Source: an uncultured Lachnospiraceae bacterium
GTDB lineage: Bacteria; Bacillota; Clostridia; Lachnospirales; Lachnospiraceae
Direction: 5' to 3'
Assembly: GCA_902783295.1 (NCBI GenBank)
Contig: CACZQT010000084.1
Span: forward strand, 1-13,969
Length of the DNA stretch: 13,969 nt
Part shown: positions 1 through 6,859 of the stretch, piece by piece
How the letters are laid out: each line of letters opens with the position of its first letter
How positions within the stretch are numbered: the first letter of the stretch is position 1
Program-made: the position numbers and the translations under genes
The notes under the pieces: generated by a model
What the model saw: only the letters and a program-made list of their open reading frames with translations
Database searches by the model: none
What the model was told of the DNA's origin: nothing

Positions 1-50
1 ATTTGACGGCACTGCGGATTGCGAAGGTGATCGGTAAAGGAGTCTGTTTG

Positions 51-96
51 AAAAAAGAGGACATGTCGGCCTGTCTGGCAGGCGGACATGTCCTCT
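51..96 (-). terminator. Intrinsic terminator of ftsH
   Basis: A 12-bp perfect stem (56-67 pairing with 85-96) continues after one mismatch into a 5-bp stem (69-73 with 79-83) closed by a 5-nt loop. Read on the minus strand it is followed at once by six T residues (complement of 51-56). It lies about 30 bp after the ftsH stop. On the plus strand no T-run follows, so it should act mainly for ftsH. The remaining 50 bases at the left edge show no supportable gene. Confidence 0.9.
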
Positions 97-125
97 GGAA
101 ATGATTGGTTTGGAGAACCGGATGG

Positions 126-2132
126 TTACGGCTCTTCTTCGTTGGATGATGCAGGCGTCTCGGTCTCAGAACCGCATTCCCTGGCATCAGCACCCGGCTG
201 CGTATCCTGAGCAGCATCCTGCGAGGTTTCTGCAGCAGCTTTTGCAGCGGCCTGCTGCTCCAGTGCAGCCTGCTCCCATTTCCGGCGTTCATCCTGCACT
301 TCGTGCAGAAGAGTCATGAACTCCTTGCCGGTGATGGTTTCTTTCTGGATCAGATAATCAGCGATCCGGTGCATGGCATCCTTATTCTCGGAAAGAATCT
401 GCTTCGCTTTTTCGTAAGCTTTTTTCAGCATTTCTTCCACGACCGAATCGATGCGGGCGGCAGTAGCATCGCCGCAGTTGAGATAAGCACGTCCTTCCAG
501 ATACTGGCTTTCGACGGATTCCAGGCCCATGAGGCCGAATTCTTCGCTCATACCATAGCGAGTAACCATGGAGCGGGCCATCTTGGTAGCTTTTTCGATA
601 TCGTTCGAAGCCCCGGTGGAGACGGAATCAAAGAAGATTTCTTCGGACGCGCGGCCGGCCAGCAGGGTTACCAGCTCCGCTTCCATTTCCACTTTCGTCA
701 TCAGGAATTTTTCTTCCTCGGGCGTCTGCATTACGTAACCGAGAGAACCCATGGTACGGGGAACAATAGTGATCTTCTGCACAGGTTCGGTGTTTTTCTG
801 CAGAGCTGCCACCAGCGCATGTCCCACCTCATGGTAGGAAACCATTTTGCGCTCTTTTTCGTTCATGACGCGGTCTTTCTTTTCCTTACCTGCGACTACA
901 ACTTCCACGGATTCAAAAAGGTCGGACTGCGTAACGTATTTTCTCTTGTTTTTGACAGCCAGGATGGCTGCTTCATTGATCATATTCGCAAGATCGGAAC
1001 CTACGGCACCGGCTGTTGCCAGAGCGATCTCTTCCAGGTTTACGCTGTCATCCATTTTGACGTTTTTCGCGTGAACTTTCAGGACAGCGATACGGCCTTT
1101 GAGGTCAGGGCGGTCCACGATGATGCGCCGGTCCAGACGGCCCGGACGAAGAAGGGCAGGATCCAGCACTTCCGGCCGGTTGGTCGCTGCCAGGATGAAG
1201 ACACCTTTGCTGGAATCAAATCCATCCATTTCAGCCAGCAGTGCATTCAAAGTCTGCTCTCTTTCATCATTTCCGCCGAAACGGGTGTCACGGGTTTTTC
1301 CGATAGCATCAATTTCATCGATAAAGATAATGCACGGTGCATTGGATTGTGCCTGCTTGAACAGGTCGCGGACACGGGAAGCACCGACACCTACGAACAT
1401 TTCCACGAAATCTGAACCGGCCAGGCTGAAGAACGGCACCTTGGCTTCGCCGGCAACGGCTTTGGCGAGCAGGGTTTTACCGGTTCCGGGAGGTCCGACC
1501 AGCAGAGCACCTTTCGGCAGCTTTGCGCCGATTTCGGAATATTTCCCGGGGTTATGCAGGAAATCAACGATTTCTACAAGGGATTCTTCTGCTTCGTCCT
1601 GCCCGGCGACATCTTTGAAGGTAACACCTGTTTCCTTCTGCATGTACATTTTGGCGGTGCTCTTGCCAATGCCCATCAGGCCGCCTGCTCCGCCGCCGCG
1701 GCGCATCATAAACATGAAAACGCCCCAGATGATTACCACCGGCATTGTATAAATCAGGATTTCAAAGAGCCAGGAAGTCCGTTCAATAACCGTTCCCTTC
1801 ACCGAGATTCCCCGGCTTACCAGGATATTTTTGACTTCATTGACCTCATCTCCGACGATAGCGGTATAATATTCTTCTGTCAGGCTGCTCGCAGCGGAAG
1901 GCCGGATGGTAACTGTAATCTTCCGGTAGGATTCATCGATTTCCACTTTTTCGATGTTCTGGGTCTGGATCATGGACATGAATTCGTTATATGTCAGTTC
2001 AGTGGCGCCGGTGCGGTTGTAGGCACGGCTTACCAGTGAAATGATAAACAGAGTCGCCATGGCCAGAACCACCATCGTCATGAAGCTCGGTCCCTTCTGA
2101 CTGCTGTTGTTCTGGTTGTTTTTATTGTCCAT
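126..2132 (-). CDS. ftsH: ATP-dependent zinc metalloprotease FtsH
   Basis: Membrane-bound AAA+ protease that extracts and degrades membrane and some cytosolic proteins as a hexamer. The 668-residue protein has the full family layout: TM1 about 19-37, a small extracytoplasmic domain 40-118, TM2 about 121-143, Walker A GPPGTGKT 213-220, pore motif FVGVG 246-250, Walker B IIFIDEID 268-275, second region of homology about 315-336 with Arg332 and Arg335 as likely arginine fingers, and zinc site HEVGH 434-438 with Asp511 as likely third ligand. The last 50 residues (619-668) are an Ala/Gln/Glu-rich, low-complexity tail. Length is typical. The start ATG has AGGAGG (2140-2145) 7 nt upstream. The gene stands alone between its own promoter and terminator. 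The core sequence (SGAVGSDL-type linker, ETITGKEFM near the end) resembles Lachnospiraceae FtsH by memory. Confidence 0.97.
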   Translation of the reverse strand: MDNKNNQNNSSQKGPSFMTMVVLAMATLFIISLVSRAYNRTGATELTYNEFMSMIQTQNIEKVEIDESYRKITVTIRPSAASSLTEEYYTAIVGDEVNEVKNILVSRGISVKGTVIERTSWLFEILIYTMPVVIIWGVFMFMMRRGGGAGGLMGIGKSTAKMYMQKETGVTFKDVAGQDEAEESLVEIVDFLHNPGKYSEIGAKLPKGALLVGPPGTGKTLLAKAVAGEAKVPFFSLAGSDFVEMFVGVGASRVRDLFKQAQSNAPCIIFIDEIDAIGKTRDTRFGGNDEREQTLNALLAEMDGFDSSKGVFILAATNRPEVLDPALLRPGRLDRRIIVDRPDLKGRIAVLKVHAKNVKMDDSVNLEEIALATAGAVGSDLANMINEAAILAVKNKRKYVTQSDLFESVEVVVAGKEKKDRVMNEKERKMVSYHEVGHALVAALQKNTEPVQKITIVPRTMGSLGYVMQTPEEEKFLMTKVEMEAELVTLLAGRASEEIFFDSVSTGASNDIEKATKMARSMVTRYGMSEEFGLMGLESVESQYLEGRAYLNCGDATAARIDSVVEEMLKKAYEKAKQILSENKDAMHRIADYLIQKETITGKEFMTLLHEVQDERRKWEQAALEQQAAAKAAAETSQDAAQDTQPGADARECGSETETPASSNEEEP

Positions 2133-2164
2133 ATGGTTTCCTCCTGTAAGAATACCTGAACCTC

Positions 2165-2193
2165 ATTATAGAATTCTGTTTACTGGAAATCAA
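2165..2193 (-). promoter_or_regulatory. Sigma-A-type promoter of ftsH
   Basis: On the minus strand, TTGATT (2188-2193) and a perfect TATAAT (2165-2170) are separated by exactly 17 nt. The start of transcription would fall near 2157, giving a leader of roughly 25 nt before the ftsH ATG. No CIRCE or CtsR-like operator was seen around it. Confidence 0.8.
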
Positions 2194-2277
2194 GAAACAA
2201 TTCAGGAAGAATCCTATTAATTCTGTGAAAATAAAGTTCATTTTCATTCATGTTCAGGAGTTTATGAATCGTACACG

Positions 2278-2306
2278 AGCGGAAGCACCAAGTGCTTTTC
2301 CTCGCT
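2278..2306. repeat. Imperfect inverted repeat
   Basis: Six-bp arms AAGCAC (2283-2288) and GTGCTT (2292-2297) flank a 3-nt loop. An outer AGCG/CGCT pairing (2278-2281 with 2303-2306) sits beyond unpaired bases. No T-run follows on either strand, so it is not called a terminator. Confidence 0.5.
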
Positions 2307-2332
2307 GTAAGCTGCGCATCCCCCGGAGGGTT

Positions 2333-2372
2333 TTATCGTACAGGAAATTCCGAGGAATTTCCTGTACGATAA
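2333..2372. repeat. 19-bp perfect inverted repeat with 2-nt spacer
   Basis: The arms 2333-2351 and 2354-2372 are exact reverse complements around the dinucleotide GA. That makes an almost continuous 40-bp palindrome beginning TTATCGTACAGG. Neither strand shows a T-run directly after it, so it is not a standard intrinsic terminator. It could be a protein-binding site, an RNA-processing stem, or the core of a REP/MITE-like repeat. Confidence 0.85.
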
Positions 2373-2399
2373 GAAAGAGTTTCGCCGAAGCGAAACTCT
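2370..2399 (-). terminator. Probable terminator of asnS (UUCG hairpin)
   Basis: Ten base pairs (2376-2385 with 2390-2399) are closed on the minus strand by the extra-stable cUUCGg tetraloop. They are followed by a moderately U-rich tail, read TTTCTTAT. It lies 56 bp after the asnS stop and is the best candidate end of the tig-to-asnS transcript. The tail is interrupted, so efficiency may be partial. Confidence 0.6.
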
Positions 2400-2405
2400 C
2401 GTGAG

Positions 2406-2443
2406 GTGCGTGTCCGGTTTTTCGGGAAAACCTCTGCGCGCAC
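2406..2443. repeat. Compound hairpin just after asnS
   Basis: An outer 5-bp pairing (2406-2410 GTGCG with 2439-2443) encloses an inner 6-bp stem (2416-2421 with 2427-2432). It lies directly after the asnS stop and next to the UUCG hairpin. No U-tract follows it. Confidence 0.5.
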
Positions 2444-2454
2444 ATGTTCTCCGG

Positions 2455-3846
2455 TTACAGTTCGCAATTGTTTACCGTACGGGGGAAGGGCAGCACATCA
2501 CGGATATTTCCGATTCCGGTCAGGTACATGACACAGCGTTCGAAGCCAAGTCCGAACCCGGCGTGACGGAACGTACCGTATTTACGGAGGTCAAGATAGA
2601 ACCCGTAGTCTTCTTCTGCCAGACCCAGTTCGCGCATACGGGTAAGCAGTTTATCGTAATCCTCTTCTCTCTGGCTGCCGCCGATGATTTCTCCGATGCC
2701 GGGAACCAGGCAGTCCATGGCAGCTACAGTCTTGCCGTCCGGATTCTGCTTCATGTAGAAGGCCTTGATTTCCTTCGGGTAATCCGTAACGAAAACAGGA
2801 CGCTTGAAAATCTGCTCAGTGAGGAAACGTTCGTGCTCTGTCTGCAGGTCACAGCCCCAGTACACCTTGTAATCAAACTTATCGTTGTGCTTCTCAAGCA
2901 GTTCGATGGCTTCCGTATAGGTCACATGGCCGAAATCAGAATTGACAACATGGTTCAGGCGCTCCAGAAGCCCTTTGTCTACGAACTTGTTGAAGAAAGC
3001 CATTTCTTCCGGTGCGTTTTCCATAACATACCGGAAGACATATTTCAGCATGCTCTCCGCCAGGATCATATCATCCTTCAGGTCCGCAAAGGCAATTTCC
3101 GGTTCAATCATCCAGAATTCAGCCGCGTGACGGGTGGTGTTGGAGTTCTCTGCACGGAAGGTAGGACCGAATGTATAGGTGTTGCGGAAGGCAGGGACAA
3201 AGGTCTCCACATTCAGCTGGCCGCTGACTGTCAGGCTGGTCTTCTTGTTGAAGAAGTCCTGGCTGTAGTCCACAGCGCCGTCCTCTGTCAGGGGGACATT
3301 AGCCGGATCCAGTGTCGTTACCTGGAACATTTCACCGGCGCCTTCACAGTCGCTCCCGGTAATAATCGGCGTATGCACATAGACAAAATCTCTCTCCTGG
3401 AAGAATTTGTGGATGGCATAGGCTGCCAGGGAACGCACACGGAAAACAGCCTGGAAGGTATTGGTTCTGGCGCGCAGGTGCGGGATCGTCCGCAGGAATT
3501 CCATGGTATGACGCTTGGGCTGCAGTGGATAATCCGGTGTAGACGGACCTTCTACGGTCACAGTCTCCGCCTGCAGTTCAAAGGGCTGCTTGGCTTCCGG
3601 AGTTGCCACCAGCGTACCGGAGGCAATCAGTGCGGCTCCGACATTGCTGTGAGAAATTTCGGAGAAGTTTTCAAGAGTATCGTGATAAACAATCTGAAGG
3701 GGCTCAAAGAAAGAGCCGTCGTTCAGGACAATAAAACCAAAGGTTTTCGAATCACGAATGGTACGGACCCATCCTGCTACCGTTACCGGCTGTCCGAGAA
3801 ACTTCTCCGGGTCGCGATACAGTTCCCTGATCGTTGTAGCTTCCAT
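2455..3846 (-). CDS. asnS: Asparaginyl-tRNA synthetase
   Basis: Class IIb aminoacyl-tRNA synthetase that charges tRNA-Asn in the cytoplasm. The protein has 463 residues, the usual bacterial size. An N-terminal OB-fold anticodon-binding domain occupies roughly 15-100. It is followed by the catalytic core: motif 1 ending at Pro160, the AsnRS-typical LTVSGQLNVE (205-214), motif 2 with FRAENSNTTRHAAEFW (230-245), IGEIIGGSQRE (384-393), and motif 3 GFGLGFERCVM (430-440) with Arg437. The FRAEN-NT-RH-AEF form separates it from AspRS and LysRS. AAAGGAG (3854-3860) precedes the ATG by 7 nt. It starts 32 bp after engB with no visible promoter or T-box leader between, so it is probably the last gene of the tig-clp-lon run. 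That is an unusual place for it compared with B. subtilis. Confidence 0.96.
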   Translation of the reverse strand: MEATTIRELYRDPEKFLGQPVTVAGWVRTIRDSKTFGFIVLNDGSFFEPLQIVYHDTLENFSEISHSNVGAALIASGTLVATPEAKQPFELQAETVTVEGPSTPDYPLQPKRHTMEFLRTIPHLRARTNTFQAVFRVRSLAAYAIHKFFQERDFVYVHTPIITGSDCEGAGEMFQVTTLDPANVPLTEDGAVDYSQDFFNKKTSLTVSGQLNVETFVPAFRNTYTFGPTFRAENSNTTRHAAEFWMIEPEIAFADLKDDMILAESMLKYVFRYVMENAPEEMAFFNKFVDKGLLERLNHVVNSDFGHVTYTEAIELLEKHNDKFDYKVYWGCDLQTEHERFLTEQIFKRPVFVTDYPKEIKAFYMKQNPDGKTVAAMDCLVPGIGEIIGGSQREEDYDKLLTRMRELGLAEEDYGFYLDLRKYGTFRHAGFGLGFERCVMYLTGIGNIRDVLPFPRTVNNCEL

Positions 3847-3878
3847 TTTTATTCTCCTTTACAGGTTTATACTTGCCT

Positions 3879-4475
3879 TCAGGCGCCGGCTTCCGGCAGC
3901 AGAGTTTCCAGAAGGGAATAGATTTCCTCCCGGCCTTCTTTTGTTTCTGCGGAAAAAGGGATGAGCGGTTCTTCCGGGCGCATACCCAGAGTACTGCGAA
4001 TCAGTTCAAGCTGCTTCTCCCGCTGGCTTTTTTTGATCTTATCCAGTTTTGTAGCTATGACAGCCGGTTCATATCCGGCGGACAGAATCCACTGGAACAT
4101 CTGCACGTCATTTTTGTTCGGCTCGTGGCGGATATCCACAAGAAGGAATACCTGCCTTAACTGGCCGGAGGTGCGCAGATACCGTTCAATCATTTTGCCC
4201 CAGCGGGCTTTTTCTGATTCCGGTACTTTCGCGTATCCGTAACCGGGCAGATCTACAAAATACATCTGCCGGTTGATATTATAATAATTTATTGTCTGGG
4301 TTTTCCCGGGCTGGGAAGAAGTCCTGGCCAGTGATTTGCGGTTCATAAGAGCGTTAATCAGAGAGGACTTTCCCACATTGGACTTCCCGGAGAAAGCAAA
4401 TTCCGGCAGAGTGTTCACCGGCAGTTTGCTGGTTACCCCGCAGACTTTTTCCAGTTCTACCTGTCTGATAACCAT
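3879..4475 (-). CDS. engB: Ribosome biogenesis GTPase EngB (YsxC/YihA)
   Basis: TrmE-Era-EngA-EngB-Septin-like GTPase needed for late 50S subunit assembly. The 198-residue protein shows all G motifs: G1 GKSNVGKSS 30-38, the switch region PGKTQTIN 56-63 with the G2 threonine, G3 DLPGYG 75-80, G4 TKLD 142-145 and G5 SAETKEG 175-181. The length is typical for a single-domain EngB. The ribosome-binding site GGGAGG (4482-4487) is 6 nt before the ATG and lies in the 14-bp gap after the lon stop, so translational coupling to lon is likely. The lon-engB order is the conserved Firmicutes arrangement (lonA-ysxC). Confidence 0.96.
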   Translation of the reverse strand: MVIRQVELEKVCGVTSKLPVNTLPEFAFSGKSNVGKSSLINALMNRKSLARTSSQPGKTQTINYYNINRQMYFVDLPGYGYAKVPESEKARWGKMIERYLRTSGQLRQVFLLVDIRHEPNKNDVQMFQWILSAGYEPAVIATKLDKIKKSQREKQLELIRSTLGMRPEEPLIPFSAETKEGREEIYSLLETLLPEAGA

Positions 4476-4489
4476 ACAAATCCTCCCGT

Positions 4490-6796
4490 TCAGTTCTCTG
4501 CAAAAGCCTGCTCAATGACTTCACCCATGCGGGAAACATAGGTAATATCCAGACCGTCAGTGATTTCTTTTGAAAGCTCATCCACGTCCGGTTCGTTTTT
4601 CGCGGGAACCAGTACATGATGGATCCCGGCCATTTTAGCCGCAAGAAGCTTTTCCTTCAGACCGCCGATGGGAAGTACCCGCCCGCGGAGAGTTACTTCT
4701 CCGGTCATGGCCAGATCAGCCCGGACTTTGTGCTCGGTGATAGCGGAAAGCATTCCCGTAGCCATGGTGATGCCGGCGGAAGGCCCATCCTTCGGGACTG
4801 CGCCTTCTGGAATGTGGATATGGATGTCGTGCTGTTCAAAGTAACTGCTCTCCACCGAGTAATCTTCGGCGATGGAGCGGATGTAACTGAGGCCGGTCTG
4901 GGCAGACTCCTTCATGACGTCTCCCATTTGTCCGGTCAGCTGGATTTTTCCGCTTCCGGGCATGACATTGACCTCAATTTCCAGCGTATCGCCGCCAACC
5001 GATGTCCAGGCAAGACCGCGGACAACCCCGATGTCATCTTTTTCGTTTACGGGATCAAAATGGACTTTCTCTTTGCCCAGGAAATCCGTGAGATTTTTCT
5101 CCGTAACATGGATTTCCTTCCGTTCGGAATCCTCCAGAAGCCTGCGGGCAGCTTTCCGGCAGATATCTGCCAGTTTCCTTTCCAGCATACGCACGCCGGC
5201 TTCCCGCGTATAGTGATGAATAATCCGGCGCAGAGCCTCATCCGTTATGGACAGCTGCCTTCCGGAGAGACCGTTCTGTTTTTTCTGCTTGGGCAGGAGG
5301 TAATCCTTTCCTATATGAAATTTCTCGTTTTCGGTATAGCTGTCCACTTCAATCAGCTCCATACGGTCCAGCAGGGGACGCGGTATGGCAGATACGTTAT
5401 TCGCGGTAGCTATAAACAGAACCCGTGAGAGATCCATGGGAAGTTCAATATAATGATCGGCAAATCTCCGGTTCTGTTCCGGATCAAGCACTTCAAGCAG
5501 CGCGGAGGAGGTGTCCCCTCTGGCATCAGTGCCTACCTTGTCGATCTCGTCCAGCAGCATCAGAGGATTGCTGGTGCCTGCCTGCTTCAGTCCTGCCGCG
5601 ATCCGACCGGGCATGGAGCCGATATATGTGCGTCTGTGGCCGCGGATTTCCGCTTCGTCGCGGACACCTCCCAGGCAGACACGTACATATTTTTTCCCGA
5701 GAGCCCGAGCTACGGACTGCGCGATAGAAGTCTTTCCGGTTCCGGGAGGGCCGGCAAGGCAGAGGATGGATCCCTGGCTGTCCGGAGAAAAGGCACGTAC
5801 TGCCAGATATTCCAGGATTCTCTCCTTGATTTTTTCCATGCCGTAATGGTCTTCATTGAGAATTCTGGCGGCATGGGCAATATCACTGTTATCTTCGGAA
5901 CAGTTGTTCCATGGCAAGGCCAGCAGTGTATCAATATAATTGCGGATGACACCGCTTTCTGCCTGCCCATGCTGCAGGGAACGAAGCCTTTCGGTTTCTC
6001 TGCGCACTGTATCCTTCACTTCCTGCGGTGCGTTCAGAGCTTCGGCTTTTTCCAGAAGACGGTCGATTTCACTGTCGACATCTTCTTCCCCCAGCTCCTT
6101 GCGGATGACTTTGATCTGCTCGCGAAGCATATATTCGCGCTGATTCTTTTCCATCTGCGCTTTCAGCTTTTCCTGGAGATCCAGTTTGACCTGGCCGATC
6201 TCCGTTTCACGCTGCAGAAGCTGCGCCAGCATGGAAAACTGCATCTGTGTGGAATCCAGGTTCAGGAATTTCTGCTTCTGGAGCGGTTCCGAAGGGAAAC
6301 GGATCATCAGCTGGTCCAGGTATTCCTCCAGTGTCTGAATCACCTGCAGGGACCGCATGGCAGTGTCCCCGAAATTCGGTTCCGTAGCCGCAAAGCTGCG
6401 GCACCACTCTTTCAGGGAACGCAGCATAGCTTCTTTTTCAATTTCAGAATATTCTGTCTGCGCGGCAGGTGAAGGCAGGATTTCTCCCTCCAGGAAAGGA
6501 TCTTCCTGCGTGAGGCCTAGAAGTTTCGCCCGGCATTCTCCTTCCACCAGCACACGGTACGTCTGGTTGGGAAGACGCATCAGCTGCTTGATATTTGCAA
6601 TGACGCCGTAGGAATACAGATCCTCAAGACCCGGTATTTCTTCCCGTTCGTCTTTCTGCATTGTCAGAAAGACCTTTTGCTTCTGCATCATGGAACAGTG
6701 TACCGCTTCTATGGTCTTTTTTCGGTTGATATCGAAATGCAGTACCATCTTCGGCAGCACGACAAGGCTGCGAAGAGCTACAACCGGAAGTATCAC
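4490..6796 (-). CDS. lon: ATP-dependent protease Lon (LonA type)
   Basis: Soluble hexameric AAA+ serine protease for misfolded and regulatory proteins. It has 768 residues. An N-terminal LonN substrate-binding domain (about 1-190) is followed by a helical region (200-300) and the AAA+ module, with Walker A GPPGTGKT 349-356 and Walker B LMLLDEID 412-419. The C-terminal protease domain has the Ser673-Lys714 dyad in PKDGPSAGIT and GGLKEKLLAA. There are no transmembrane segments, so this is LonA and not membrane-bound LonB. The start is GTG (6794-6796): AAAGGAGG (6802-6809) lies 5 nt upstream, and the resulting N-terminus matches the family's PVLPLR-type opening, with no better ATG. clpX ends 63 bp upstream and engB follows after 14 bp. 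Confidence 0.96.
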   Translation of the reverse strand: MILPVVALRSLVVLPKMVLHFDINRKKTIEAVHCSMMQKQKVFLTMQKDEREEIPGLEDLYSYGVIANIKQLMRLPNQTYRVLVEGECRAKLLGLTQEDPFLEGEILPSPAAQTEYSEIEKEAMLRSLKEWCRSFAATEPNFGDTAMRSLQVIQTLEEYLDQLMIRFPSEPLQKQKFLNLDSTQMQFSMLAQLLQRETEIGQVKLDLQEKLKAQMEKNQREYMLREQIKVIRKELGEEDVDSEIDRLLEKAEALNAPQEVKDTVRRETERLRSLQHGQAESGVIRNYIDTLLALPWNNCSEDNSDIAHAARILNEDHYGMEKIKERILEYLAVRAFSPDSQGSILCLAGPPGTGKTSIAQSVARALGKKYVRVCLGGVRDEAEIRGHRRTYIGSMPGRIAAGLKQAGTSNPLMLLDEIDKVGTDARGDTSSALLEVLDPEQNRRFADHYIELPMDLSRVLFIATANNVSAIPRPLLDRMELIEVDSYTENEKFHIGKDYLLPKQKKQNGLSGRQLSITDEALRRIIHHYTREAGVRMLERKLADICRKAARRLLEDSERKEIHVTEKNLTDFLGKEKVHFDPVNEKDDIGVVRGLAWTSVGGDTLEIEVNVMPGSGKIQLTGQMGDVMKESAQTGLSYIRSIAEDYSVESSYFEQHDIHIHIPEGAVPKDGPSAGITMATGMLSAITEHKVRADLAMTGEVTLRGRVLPIGGLKEKLLAAKMAGIHHVLVPAKNEPDVDELSKEITDGLDITYVSRMGEVIEQAFAEN

Positions 6797-6801
6797 AGGA
6801 G

Positions 6802-6809
6802 CCTCCTTT
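6802..6809 (-). promoter_or_regulatory. Ribosome-binding site fixing the GTG start of lon
   Basis: Minus-strand AAAGGAGG is an excellent anti-SD match, 5 nt before GTG. No ATG occurs in frame near it, which supports a non-ATG start. Confidence 0.8.
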
Positions 6810-6833
6810 CTGTTCGGATGTTATTGTTGCATA

Positions 6834-6853
6834 TCCCGGAAATCCTTCCGGGA
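6834..6853. other. Hairpin between clpX and lon
   Basis: Eight perfect base pairs (6834-6841 with 6846-6853) surround a 4-nt loop, starting 6 bp after the clpX stop. No U-tract follows on the minus strand, so it is not a clear terminator. It may instead stabilise or separate the clpX and lon parts of the message. No convincing promoter for lon is visible. Confidence 0.5.
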
Positions 6854-6859
6854 AAGTAA

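Larger units (their letters stand above)
2194..2454. other. Hairpin-rich intergenic stretch between asnS and ftsH
   Basis: The 322-bp gap between ftsH and asnS holds no convincing gene. Besides the ftsH promoter it contains at least four successive hairpins: 2278-2306, 2333-2372, 2376-2399 and 2406-2443. There are also small A/T-rich dyads at 2246-2269. A 63-codon minus-strand frame (2254-2445) crosses all four hairpins, starts inside one, and has no ribosome-binding site worth the name, so it is not called. The octamer ATCGTACA occurs at about 2268-2275 and again in the large palindrome. The density of stems is more than a terminator needs and suggests a dispersed palindromic repeat or a structured 3' UTR. 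Confidence 0.6.

Noticed and set aside
1..50. Possible end of a plus-strand gene (stop at 35-37, or a frame running to 104)
   Set aside because: Too short to recognise, and the second option reads through the ftsH terminator. Nothing supports coding.
303..1415. 370-codon open frame on the plus strand
   Set aside because: It is antisense to ftsH, has no family resemblance, and begins without an SD.
2254..2445. 63-codon minus-strand frame in the asnS-ftsH gap
   Set aside because: It crosses four hairpins, has no convincing SD, and its composition is set by the inverted repeats.
2401..3921. 506-codon open frame on the plus strand
   Set aside because: It is antisense to asnS, whose motifs are unmistakable. 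It has no ribosome-binding site or recognisable domain and owes its length to the codon bias of asnS.
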